Source: JABWBJ01 sp036507855
GTDB lineage: Bacteria > Gemmatimonadota > Gemmatimonadetes > Gemmatimonadales > Gemmatimonadaceae
Direction: 5' to 3'
Length of the DNA stretch: 25,645 nucleotides
NCBI GenBank assembly: GCA_036507855.1
Contig: DATCIJ010000222.1
Span: 1 to 25,645 of the forward strand
Of the stretch, positions 8,501-16,144 are shown one piece after another. The translations under genes and the position numbers were made by a program. Below the pieces are notes generated by a model. That model was not told the origin of the DNA and ran no database searches. It saw only the letters and a program-made list of their open reading frames with translations. Position 1 is the first letter of the stretch. Every line of letters starts with the position of its first letter.

Positions 8501-10031
8501 GTCCCGCGCCAACCATTCGCGTCGCCGGGCCGCTGCCGTCGGTGTGCGTCAGGTCGGCCTCTGTGAAGCGAACGTCCAGCCACGACGAGTCGAGCCTCGC
8601 ACGGCCCGCCACCTGGCCGTTGAGCCGGGGGAACTCGGGCAGCAGGAACTGCAACGTGCGCAGGTCCAGTTGGTCCAGGTGCACGTCCAGACCGTTGAAC
8701 ACGACTTCCGAGGGTTCCTCGACGTCCATCCGCCCGCGCAGTTGCCCGATCGTCACGGCACCCGGCACGTTGGCATCGCGGAAGACCAGGTCCGACGTGT
8801 CCACCATGAAGTTGTTGAGCGGGCCACCACTCGCTATGAGCGTACCGGTTATGGTCCCGCGCCACGGATAGGGCAGCGGCTCACCGGCCAGCTGTTCGAT
8901 CAACTTGAAATCGAGGGGCTGCGCCGACAGGTCCACGTCCTTGAGAATCGTCACCGGGGCGCCGATGCCGAACGTCATGTCGCCGCGCAGCCGCGAATCG
9001 GTCGTCCGCACGTCCATGTCGGTCAGGATGTAGTCGATGATCCGTGGATCCCGCTGGCTCAGGATCCTCAGATCCATCTTCCCGCCGCCCGTGGCCGGTA
9101 GTGTCGGATAGATCCAGGCGATGTCTGCCATCGAGACGGTGCCTGCCCGGATCACGAGATCGAAACGCGCCGGCTGGTTGTTTCCCCACCAGACTTTCCC
9201 CGCCATGGTGCCGCCCGATCCGGGAAGTTCGAAGTGCGGTACGTCAGCCCAGATCGTGTCGCCCTGGATCCGTACGAGACCGTTCGCGTTACGGAACTGA
9301 AACGGCGGATCGGTTTCGTCAATCGAAAGATTGCGAATGGCGAACCTCCGTCCGCCCTGTTGCCGGTCATCCAGTCGCGCCGAATCCAGCTCGATGTGGC
9401 CGTTGCTCCACTTCTTCGTTTCGTAGAGCGAGCCCGGGCCGCGCCAGATCACTTTGTCCGTGCGCTGCAGGTTGTACGCCGTCAGGCTGTCGCGTACGGC
9501 GCGCGCCAGGGTCGTGTCTGCCCGCCAGCGCGTGGTGACCGTGATCGACGCCGAATCGACCACCACGTCTTCGAGCTTGATGAACTGACCCCAGCCGAGT
9601 CGCGGCGCTTCCTGCACGGGTCCGGGCGGTCCCGATGGGAAGATCCGGCGGAAGTTGAACATCCCGACCGAATCCTCGAAGATGTTTGCGACAAGTCGCC
9701 CGAACCGGACGTGTTTCAACAATATCCGTCGGTCGAGCAGGTCCCGCGGGTCGTACTCCATCTGCACGTTCGCCGCGGCGACGAAGACCGAGTCGTTCTC
9801 GTCGCGGATCTCGAGCGTGTCGATCAGCATCCCGGTGAAGATCGAGCCGCTGACGCGGCCGATGTATAGCGTCCCATGAATGCCCTTGTTGGCCAGCCCG
9901 ACTGCGTACGCAACCGCCTTCGCCTTCCCCCACTCTGACCGCGTCAGGGTCATGATGCCGCCGACCAGCACGACGATCACGCCGATCACGATCGCCACGA
10001 AGGCGTAGAAGATGCGACGGCGGCGGCTCAT
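5526..10031 (-). CDS. tamB: TamB-type translocation/assembly module (DUF490)
   Basis: Predicted inner-membrane-anchored, periplasm-spanning protein of 1501 residues, comparable to or somewhat longer than characterised TamB proteins. A basic N-terminus (SRRRRIFYAF) leads into one transmembrane segment (about 7-29), followed by long beta-rich repeats expected to form the hydrophobic groove of the AsmA/TamB superfamily. The C-terminus has the DUF490 hallmarks: LTGDLQTERGTYRL, GTLANPAIDLYA, LSQSDLLSYVLFDQP, ALLLGTF and GGAQLAIGKQMSDRLF, then a last strand rich in aromatics. Known relatives move phospholipid or help outer-membrane protein insertion together with an Omp85 partner. The partner gene lies directly upstream with only 2 nt between its TGA and this ATG. 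I chose ATG 10031 over an in-frame upstream start at 10118 because it gives a normal anchor and near-zero spacing. Confidence 0.93.
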   Translation of the reverse strand: MSRRRRIFYAFVAIVIGVIVVLVGGIMTLTRSEWGKAKAVAYAVGLANKGIHGTLYIGRVSGSIFTGMLIDTLEIRDENDSVFVAAANVQMEYDPRDLLDRRILLKHVRFGRLVANIFEDSVGMFNFRRIFPSGPPGPVQEAPRLGWGQFIKLEDVVVDSASITVTTRWRADTTLARAVRDSLTAYNLQRTDKVIWRGPGSLYETKKWSNGHIELDSARLDDRQQGGRRFAIRNLSIDETDPPFQFRNANGLVRIQGDTIWADVPHFELPGSGGTMAGKVWWGNNQPARFDLVIRAGTVSMADIAWIYPTLPATGGGKMDLRILSQRDPRIIDYILTDMDVRTTDSRLRGDMTFGIGAPVTILKDVDLSAQPLDFKLIEQLAGEPLPYPWRGTITGTLIASGGPLNNFMVDTSDLVFRDANVPGAVTIGQLRGRMDVEEPSEVVFNGLDVHLDQLDLRTLQFLLPEFPRLNGQVAGRARLDSSWLDVRFTEADLTHTDGSGPATRMVGAGRVTFGETTTTYDIAMTAQPFSFTTFSRAYTETHIPLKGEYAGPARLQGTTEDLSVTTELRGPAGMLAYDGRVDGDSIGGYALNGVLSFENLDLRTLLDTAVTPVTELNGSVTLAVRGDSLFNLAGSAELALARSRIDSLSVYDGARVQLRFADGRISIFGSDTVETVAGRVIASGGLGLGGTVRDSMLIAFRIDSLGGLRPYLRTARTDSLNGTVEGNLVLRGSVDTLDVEGVVSGEDIVYPGIRANHLRLTPELTNVSRNMGGTISLHSDTLSLSGVRFARVDGDLSLGDGRTGGYSFLATEINGPVIASVGTLTFEEDTATVRMDSLSIMLDSKRFTLQRPASIRVEPALVVVDTVVLTADGDERMTMAATIPDSLPIAAKLVIEAIPLSDVSTIVQTRIPLGGDLSATLDMTGTRQQPRLTASATLNSVTAGDVKVAQVAMTAAYADQRLLAEGRVVQADTTVLTVNANYPIDLALMPRDRRVLDDTMRVRVFSPNVGLDILESFTTKVRAAGGTFEVNAELAGRTGAATLDGRLTVKQGSVTLPDAGITLREINADLRARNDTVRIDTLTMVSGPQLSDRFSASGWIARPFNADSVSFDLAMAAREFHAIGNRALADLFITADVTWRGTDQASSATGAVVVDRGTIALPETSDKELFSVEDWRELGIDSALVGSLGLLPTPATRFVRGLSAENVSVVMGNDVWLRSKDVDIKLTGAVNLTVARADRFSEDQLALTGDLQTERGTYRLNVSPLQRTFQVQSGLLRFNGDPGFNPAMDIRAVYTSRSINATYGGRNDVRVGVHITGTLANPAIDLYAADSLLGLSQSDLLSYVLFDQPSFSVGSGTSSAMALLLGTFTSFASSYAARYASGLVDFVQLQTSSQGGAQQLGDIFSVGGAQLAIGKQMSDRLFISLTSGLCQFLPSSTTASPSLLSSIGVKLEYQFGRTSRSGVAAAYEPSFDKLVCGLGERGFSTAKKQVGLDFFRIWRR

Positions 10032-10033
10032 CG

Positions 10034-12286
10034 TCAGAACGGCTGCCCGATCGAGAACTGGAATGTCAGGCGGTTCCAGAACGTCCTGCCAAAGCGCGGC
10101 ACATACGTCGCGGGACAATCGCCCTCATCGATCTGCTTCGGCGGGTTTCCGTCCTCCGCGATGCGCACGCGCAGTGTATTCCCCGGACTCACGCAGATCA
10201 GGTTGCCCGACGGGTCGGTGATGTACGCCGGCCCGGCCGGACGACGATACGGGTTGTAGCCCACGTCGACGCGGAGGGGACCCACCGGGGTGAACACGCG
10301 CAGTCCCACGCCCGGCGTCACACGAATGTCGGCGAAGTTCACGCCCGTCCCGGCGCGACCGCGATTCCACACCTGCCCCGCATCAATGAAAAGCGCGTAC
10401 TGCACCAGCTCGGGATACGCCGGGGCGCGGAGCCGCAGCTCGGCGTTCGCCACGATCACGTTGTCTCCACCAGTTGGCACCGTGCGGTCGCCCACCGAGT
10501 CGGGATTGGCGCGCCAGAACTGCAGCGTGTCATCTATCGTCGTTATGCTGAAACCACGGGGGACGTAGATCGCCGGCCCCATTTCGTTCTGCCTGTAGCC
10601 GCGCACGGTGCTCGGCCCGCCGGCGTAGAGTCGCTCCTGCAGCGGGATGAACGTCGGCGCCGTCGAACCTGACACATCGAGTCGCGAGCCGAGCACCGTG
10701 CCGGCGCGGAGACGGGCCACGAACGTGCCACCCGCCGCCGGCGAGTACCAGGTGGCATCGAAGGTCGCTCGGTTGAAGCTCGCGTCTTTCTGCGAACCGA
10801 CCACTGGCGAAGCATGCCGGAGGTCGAGACGCATCACGGTGCCGGCAGAGGGGCTCGTCAGGCTGTTCAGCCGGCTCCGCGTCGCGGCCCATCCCACGAC
10901 CGCGCTGCGCGTGTACCGCTCCAGCCGGTCGCGCGCTTCTGATTCGCAGACGTTGAAGACCGCGCAGAAGAACGCCGGCTGGGCGGCGGTGCGACCGTAC
11001 TCCAGTTGATAGGACCACGTCATCGGCAGCCGGCCGCCGACGCCCTGCTGTACCGAAGTGATCACGCCGATCGGGGTCGCTCGAAGGTATGCCTTGAATT
11101 CGGAACGTCGCTCGCTGTACACCGACAACGTCGGGACGATGCGCAACCCGAAGAGCGCCGCCTGCGATATCGAAGCTCCGAGGTAGTAATTCAGCGTGTC
11201 GCTGACCGGGTCGTTCAGCAACTCGCTCGTACACAGACCACTGGCCCAGTCTGTGGGGGACGACGTGCCGAACTTTGAAACACGGGCGTTGAGGTCGAGC
11301 CGGCGAAGGCCAGTGAAGTTGAAGTTCGTGTGGTTCACCTGGGCGCGGAGGCAATCCAGGTTGGCCCAGCCGATGGAGGCGCGCGTCGCCAGAAGTTCCG
11401 ATTCACTCAGTGAGACGTTGACCGTCACCAGGCTGTCGGTGGCGTCAGCCAGGCTGCCCGAATCGACCGCGACGCGGACAAACCGGAACGCCTCGGTCGC
11501 GAAAAGGCCGCGTCCGGCACGTTCGAGGGCGCTTTCATTATATAGGTCGCCATCGGAGACCCCCAGCACGGAACGGACGCGATCGGTGCTGATGCGCGCT
11601 CGCCGGTTCGGGTTGACCGGAATCGGCGTCGGGATGTTGATGGCGCCGATCCACGACTTGTGCCCGGGAATCACGACGTACTGCACGGTCGCCCGGTGCT
11701 GCGACGGAAACTGGTCGAAGTTCCGGAGCACCTCGGCCTGGGGATACCCGCGATTGAGGAGCCGTCGGCGGATCGAGTCGCGCGTGGCTTCGAGCACGGT
11801 GATGTCGAAACGATCTCCCACCTCGACCGGGAGGTTGTCCGTGAAACTGGTGGAGTCAGGAACAGCCGGCTCCCAGACGATAGTCACCGAGTCCATGAGC
11901 ATCGGGTCGCCTTCGGTGATGCGGTACTCGACCGAGACGCGCCGCTGGCCTGACGAACGAATCACCGGCTGGATGCGGACATCGGGGAAGCCCGTGCGCC
12001 GGTAATGGTAGTCCAGGCGCGCCGAGTCTTCGACGAGGGCGGCGAGCGAATCGAGGCAGTACTTCTGGCCGAAGACCCGGAAAGTGCGACGCCACCAGGT
12101 GGACGCGGTGGTGGCTATTCCGCGCTCGAGGGCGTAGGACGCGTGCGTCTTGTTACCGCTGAACTTGAGGGCGCGGACCTCGAGGTCCGTTGGCTCGTCG
12201 CAGCCGATCTCGGCGCGGCGCTGCGCGGTGGCCGTTGTCGCGAGCGTCGACAAAAGGGCCGCCGCGAGACAGGCCGCCCGCGTCAT
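10034..12286 (-). CDS. Omp85/BamA-superfamily outer-membrane barrel (TamA-like partner of TamB)
   Basis: Predicted outer-membrane protein of 750 residues. A signal peptide covers about 1-21 (ATTATAQ). POTRA-like modules follow, e.g. EVRALKFSGNKTHASYALERGI and LDYHYRRTGFPDVRIQPVI. The C-terminal barrel carries the Omp85 lid motif region with GGPSTVRGY (556-564), FIDAGQVW (633-640) and PGVGLRVFTPVGPLRVDVGY, and ends in a terminal Phe (FSIGQPF), the usual barrel-assembly signal. Several cysteines (e.g. ICVSP, GDCPATY, FFCAVFNVC) are unusual in a barrel and may form disulfides. The start ATG lies 1 nt after the response-regulator stop and the gene is followed at 2 nt by tamB. That arrangement favours a TamA role over the housekeeping BamA role, but the sequence alone does not prove it. 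Confidence 0.9.
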   Translation of the reverse strand: MTRAACLAAALLSTLATTATAQRRAEIGCDEPTDLEVRALKFSGNKTHASYALERGIATTASTWWRRTFRVFGQKYCLDSLAALVEDSARLDYHYRRTGFPDVRIQPVIRSSGQRRVSVEYRITEGDPMLMDSVTIVWEPAVPDSTSFTDNLPVEVGDRFDITVLEATRDSIRRRLLNRGYPQAEVLRNFDQFPSQHRATVQYVVIPGHKSWIGAINIPTPIPVNPNRRARISTDRVRSVLGVSDGDLYNESALERAGRGLFATEAFRFVRVAVDSGSLADATDSLVTVNVSLSESELLATRASIGWANLDCLRAQVNHTNFNFTGLRRLDLNARVSKFGTSSPTDWASGLCTSELLNDPVSDTLNYYLGASISQAALFGLRIVPTLSVYSERRSEFKAYLRATPIGVITSVQQGVGGRLPMTWSYQLEYGRTAAQPAFFCAVFNVCESEARDRLERYTRSAVVGWAATRSRLNSLTSPSAGTVMRLDLRHASPVVGSQKDASFNRATFDATWYSPAAGGTFVARLRAGTVLGSRLDVSGSTAPTFIPLQERLYAGGPSTVRGYRQNEMGPAIYVPRGFSITTIDDTLQFWRANPDSVGDRTVPTGGDNVIVANAELRLRAPAYPELVQYALFIDAGQVWNRGRAGTGVNFADIRVTPGVGLRVFTPVGPLRVDVGYNPYRRPAGPAYITDPSGNLICVSPGNTLRVRIAEDGNPPKQIDEGDCPATYVPRFGRTFWNRLTFQFSIGQPF

Positions 12287-12287
12287 C

Positions 12288-13214
12288 TCAGGCGATCTCG
12301 ACCAGGACCGTACCCGGCCCGCGCTGCTTGGCGCGGCGCTTGACGTCCGCGGCGCGCATGCCGAGGTGCTGGAGATTCACCCATCCGTCCGGCCTGACGA
12401 GCAGGACGGCGGTGGAAAGACGGGCGAGCGGAAAGCGTCGCACGGTTCCCTCGCGATCCACGCCAGTGAAGGACCCAGCTTTGGCCGCTTCGTCGCCCAC
12501 CGCTCGTTCGATGACCCGTTTTGCGCGACTGGTGCATTCTGCGACAAAGGCCTCGGCTCGACCGGGAGCCGTGAGAATTATGAAGTCGTCTCCGCCGATG
12601 TGGCCGACGAAGTCCTTGCCATCATCGCTACCAACGGTGCCCGACGATTCACGGATCGCAGCGCCAAGTCCACGGATGACTTCGTCAGCGATGGCAAAGC
12701 CGAAGGTGTCGGCGAACGGCTTGAAGTAATCGAGGTCCAGATAGCATACCGCAAAAGAGTCGCCGCGTTCGATGCGGTTCAGGATCTCCCGATCGATCGC
12801 GCGTCCGCCCGGCAGGCCGGACGTTGGATTGCGGTCCGATTCGCGCTGGACCAGTCGAAGCAGTGCCTGGACCCGGGCGCGGAGCTCGCGCGGATCGAAG
12901 GGCTTGGCGAGGTAGTCATCGGCGCCGGCCGCGAAGCCTTCGACTTTTGATTCGACCGTGCTCTGCGCGGTGAGCATGAGCACCGGGATGCGGGCGGTGA
13001 ACGGGTTGGTTTTGACCCGCCGGCAGACCTCGAACCCATTCATCCCGGGCATGGCGTGGTCGAGAATCACGAGGTCGGGTTCACGGGAATGGATGGCGGC
13101 GAGGGCGGCGTGCCCGTCTTCGACGAGGTCGACCTCGTGGCCTGCGGACCTGAACAGGTCGCGCAGCATCAGGCGCATCTCTTCGTTGTCGTCGGCGAGG
13201 AGCAGATAACTCAC
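12288..13214 (-). CDS. Response regulator with degenerate GGDEF-like output domain
   Basis: This encodes 308 residues from a GTG start. The receiver domain (about 1-120) keeps all key residues: D8/D9 acidic pocket, phospho-acceptor D52 (VILDHAMPG), T82 (LMLTAQ) and K104 (LAKPFD). The second domain (about 128-305) is GGDEF-like: NPTSGLPGGRA, DLDYFKPFADTFGF and GHIGGDDF (207-211 = GGDDF). It departs from standard diguanylate cyclases: the Asn of the FKxxND element is Ala (FKPFAD), the signature is GGDDF, and no RxxD inhibitory site precedes it. It may therefore bind nucleotide rather than make c-di-GMP, though some GGDDF proteins could be active. It heads the operon with the barrel, tamB and the lipid kinase, with 1 nt before the next ATG. 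No histidine kinase is nearby. Confidence 0.9.
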   Translation of the reverse strand: MSYLLLADDNEEMRLMLRDLFRSAGHEVDLVEDGHAALAAIHSREPDLVILDHAMPGMNGFEVCRRVKTNPFTARIPVLMLTAQSTVESKVEGFAAGADDYLAKPFDPRELRARVQALLRLVQRESDRNPTSGLPGGRAIDREILNRIERGDSFAVCYLDLDYFKPFADTFGFAIADEVIRGLGAAIRESSGTVGSDDGKDFVGHIGGDDFIILTAPGRAEAFVAECTSRAKRVIERAVGDEAAKAGSFTGVDREGTVRRFPLARLSTAVLLVRPDGWVNLQHLGMRAADVKRRAKQRGPGTVLVEIA

Positions 13215-13568
13215 GGATCGACCGGAGGTTGCGCGGTGTGTGTGGCGCCAGGGGGTGAAGTCGTAAGTTCTCCCGGTGCCAGGGTTTGGTCAACGGCCAA
13301 GCGCCGGATTCAAGCGAACTTACAGGCGTTCAACTCAGCAGCATGTGGGTCCCACTTTCACGCGCTGCCCGTTATGCTCTTAACCGACGAACGGCCCACC
13401 GGGGGTCAGGCAATGAACTGTGGCGTGTGGCGGTGGTCGCCGGAGCCTGCGATGGCGCCAAGCCATTGTGGCGGCGCTGGTTCCGCCCGCCTGACGAATC
13501 CACGACGGCTCGCCTCCCGGGACATCCGGGCGACGTCGGCGGCCCCACTTTTGCACTAGGGTCCCGCC
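13215..13568. promoter_or_regulatory. Divergent intergenic region between the two main operons
   Basis: This 354-bp gap separates the minus-strand regulator operon from the plus-strand transport operon, so both promoters should lie here. I cannot call -35/-10 boxes with confidence in this GC-rich DNA. A perfect small palindrome, GTGGG-T-CCCAC (13345-13355), is a possible operator. A weak AGGG (13558-13561) lies 7 nt before the ATG at 13569. No ORF with family character and no RNA gene was recognised in the gap. Confidence 0.4.
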
Positions 13569-15179
13569 ATGGCATCGAATCGGGACGACAGACTGTCCGA
13601 ACTCGTTGCCTTCGCGCGGTTTCTTGCGGGCGTGCCACGCTTCGTACGGCGCCGCATGACCGCGGCGGAGGCGCTTGCCATCGTGCAGGAACGCCTGCGC
13701 AGCCGCGAGAGCAACTTCCTCGATGTCGTGGACCGCGGCATCTACGCCAATCCCCGCAGTCCCTACCGCGCGCTGCTCGAGACGGCGGGGTGCATGCGCG
13801 ACGACCTGCGTGAGCTGGTTTCGCGCGAGGGGATCGAAGGAACGCTGCAACGCCTCCGCAACGACGGCGTGTACGTGAGCTTCGAGGAGTTCAAGGGCAT
13901 CCAGCCGATCGTGCGCGGAAGCCTGACGATTCACACCAGCCCCGCCGACTTCGATAACCCGACCGCCTCGCGCTACTACTCCACCACCACCAGTGGCAGT
14001 ACCGGCGCGGGACGCCGGGTGCAGCTCGACCTCCAGCACTTCGAGGAGCTCCTGCCGTCGCGCATTCTGACCCGGCACGTTCAGGGCGTCCTGGGAATTC
14101 CCGCGGCGTCCTGGTCGGATCTCCCTCCCGGTGGCGGACTCCAGGGCGTGCTGATCCAGGCCGCCTCCGGTGGCAAGGCCACGCACTGGTGCGTCGCGCG
14201 ACTCGGCGGGCCTAACGCGACTCCGTTGCGCTTCCGGGCTGCGACCTTCGCCGCGCTGAGCGTCGCGCGCGCCGCCGGCGCTCCGGTGGCGTGGCCGAAG
14301 CACGTCCCGTTCGACCGGGCCATCGAGCTCGCGGAATGGGCGCGCGACCAGGTGAAGCTCGCCGGCAAGGCCACGATCCATTCATCCGTGAGCCGCATCC
14401 TTCGCATCGCCATCGCGGCGCGCGAGGCCGGCATCGACCTGCGCGGGGTCGTGTTGCGCGGCGGTGGCGAGCCGCCCACCACCGCCAAGGTGGCGCAGAT
14501 CCTTGCCTCCGGGGCGACGTTCTATTCCAGCTATGCCTTCAGCGAGGTCGGCTCGGTGGGATCGCAGTGCCTCAACCCCGACGGGCCTAACGACCAGCAC
14601 TTCATGCGCGACCACCTTGCCATGATCCAGGCGCCGCGCCGCGTCCCGGGCTTCGACATCGAGGTGTCCGCGTTCTGCTATACCAGCCTGCTGCCCACCG
14701 CCCCCAAGCTCCTGTTCAACGTCGAATCGGACGACTACGGCATCGTGGACGACCGCTCCTGTGGCTGCACCTGGGAGCAGCTCGGGTTCCCGCGGCACAT
14801 CCGCGATATCCGCAGCTTCCGCAAGCTCACCGGCGAGGGCGTGACCCTGGTGGGGAGCGACATCGAACGGATCCTCGACGAGCTGCTCCCGGCGCGATAC
14901 GGCGGCAGCGCCCTCGACTACCAGTTCACCGAAGAGGAGGATGAACGCGGCTTCACCCGGCTCATCCTCCGGGTCTCGCCCGCCATCGCGTTAGGCGACG
15001 AGGCCGCCGCCACGGAGTTCGTGCTGCAGGCACTCGAGCGCTCGGGCTCGGGCGGCATGCTGGTGCAGTCCACCTGGCGTCAGGCGGGAACGCTGCGTAT
15101 CCGGCGCGAGGCACCCACGGTCGGCGGGCGGGGGAAGGTGCTCCCGCTCGACATCCGGCGCAGGGCAAAGGCCTCGTGA
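13569..15179 (+). CDS. PaaK-like adenylate-forming enzyme (acyl-CoA ligase / F390 synthetase type)
   Basis: Predicted member of the ANL superfamily, 536 residues, activating a carboxylic acid as its acyl-AMP. Motifs in order: the P-loop STTTSGSTGAGRR (138-150), YSSYAFSEVG (319-328, equivalent to the YGxTE aromatic/acid element), ESDDYG (386-391, ribose-binding Asp region), CGC (398-400, the cysteine motif seen in PaaK-like enzymes) and RDIRSFRKLTGEG (412-424, the hinge region). Typical PaaK is about 430-450 residues; the extra length lies mainly in an N-terminal segment of about 130 residues before the P-loop. No signal peptide is seen, so it is cytoplasmic. It heads the transport operon and its TGA overlaps the ATG of the lipoprotein gene. 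Acceptor (CoA, carrier protein, amine) and acid are unknown; an imported acid is a plausible substrate from context. Confidence 0.8.
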   Translation: MASNRDDRLSELVAFARFLAGVPRFVRRRMTAAEALAIVQERLRSRESNFLDVVDRGIYANPRSPYRALLETAGCMRDDLRELVSREGIEGTLQRLRNDGVYVSFEEFKGIQPIVRGSLTIHTSPADFDNPTASRYYSTTTSGSTGAGRRVQLDLQHFEELLPSRILTRHVQGVLGIPAASWSDLPPGGGLQGVLIQAASGGKATHWCVARLGGPNATPLRFRAATFAALSVARAAGAPVAWPKHVPFDRAIELAEWARDQVKLAGKATIHSSVSRILRIAIAAREAGIDLRGVVLRGGGEPPTTAKVAQILASGATFYSSYAFSEVGSVGSQCLNPDGPNDQHFMRDHLAMIQAPRRVPGFDIEVSAFCYTSLLPTAPKLLFNVESDDYGIVDDRSCGCTWEQLGFPRHIRDIRSFRKLTGEGVTLVGSDIERILDELLPARYGGSALDYQFTEEEDERGFTRLILRVSPAIALGDEAAATEFVLQALERSGSGGMLVQSTWRQAGTLRIRREAPTVGGRGKVLPLDIRRRAKAS

Positions 15180-16144
15180 TGCGCCGCGGCGCCCTGGTCT
15201 GTCTCGCCACGCTCGCCATCGGCTGCGGCGGGACGCCTGACGACTCGGCCGTTCCCCTGCGCAAGGTGCGCGTGGCATTCAGCCAGCACCTGAGCTGGGG
15301 ACCGATCATGATCGCCCAGGCCGAGGGGTTCTTCACCGACGAGGGCCTCGACGTCGAGCTGGTCTCGCTGCTCCGGCCCGAGGAATCACTCGTCGCGCTG
15401 GTCACGGGCGACATCGACGTGCGCCCAGGTCCGCTCAGCGCCGGGTTCCTCTCGGCCATCGCCCGCCGCGCACCGATCAGGATCGTGGCCGGCATGGGGA
15501 CCCTCGCCGCCGGAAGTTGCACGTACTACGGCCTGGTGCTGCGCCCCGGACTCGACACCACCCGGGGCTTGCCGCCCCTGAAGCGCATCCGCGCCAGCCA
15601 GGACGGCGCCACCCGGTTCGTCGTCAGCAACATGCTCGCGAAGCGCGACCTCAACATCGGCGCCATCGAGACCATCCGCATTCCCGAGGCAGTCATGGGA
15701 ACGGCACTGGAGACCGGATCGCTCGACGCCGTGGCGGTGTCCGAGCCGGCACTGACGAGGCTGAAGAAGCTCGGCACGCTCTGGCTCTCCGGCGAGGACG
15801 CGGTTCCCGGTTTCCAGTGGGCGGTGGTGGCCTTCGGCGAACGCCTCCTCACCCGCGAGCGCGACACGGGCATGCGATTCCTCAGGGCCTACCAGCGGGG
15901 CGTCGCGCAGTACCGGCAGGGCAAGACGGATCGCAACGTGGCGATTATCGCCGAGTCGACGCACGAAACGCCGGAGCGCACGCGCGAGGTCTGCTGGCTG
16001 GACTTCACCCCTGACTCCCGGATCAACTGGGAGAGCATCGCCGCCTATCAGACATGGGCGGCCGCCGAGGGATTGATGCTGCGCACCGTTTCGCGGGATG
16101 AGGCGTTCGATTCATCGTTCGTGTCCGGGCCGGGCCGGCCCTGA
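15179..16144 (+). CDS. SsuA/THI5/NitT-type substrate-binding lipoprotein
   Basis: Predicted periplasmic solute-binding protein, 321 residues, anchored as a lipoprotein: the lipobox LAIGC places the modified cysteine at position 16, right after a short signal sequence. Family signs are FSQHLSWGPIMIAQAEGFF (the usual N-terminal lobe opening), DEGLDVELV, ALVTGDIDVRPGPLSAGFL, SMAL-like alternation of lobes and ETGSLDAVAVSEPALTRL in the second lobe. Homologues bind sulfonates, taurine, nitrate, thiamine precursors or riboflavin, so the ligand cannot be named. I chose ATG 15179, which overlaps the upstream stop as TGATG; an in-frame GTG at 15176 is the alternative. Its ATPase and permease are encoded after the TonB receptor in the same operon. 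Confidence 0.85.
   Translation: MRRGALVCLATLAIGCGGTPDDSAVPLRKVRVAFSQHLSWGPIMIAQAEGFFTDEGLDVELVSLLRPEESLVALVTGDIDVRPGPLSAGFLSAIARRAPIRIVAGMGTLAAGSCTYYGLVLRPGLDTTRGLPPLKRIRASQDGATRFVVSNMLAKRDLNIGAIETIRIPEAVMGTALETGSLDAVAVSEPALTRLKKLGTLWLSGEDAVPGFQWAVVAFGERLLTRERDTGMRFLRAYQRGVAQYRQGKTDRNVAIIAESTHETPERTREVCWLDFTPDSRINWESIAAYQTWAAAEGLMLRTVSRDEAFDSSFVSGPGRP

Noticed and set aside
10032..10118. Longer TamB starting at 10118
   Set aside because: Would overlap the barrel gene by about 85 nt and put 29 polar residues before the membrane anchor; ATG 10031 fits the 2-nt spacing.
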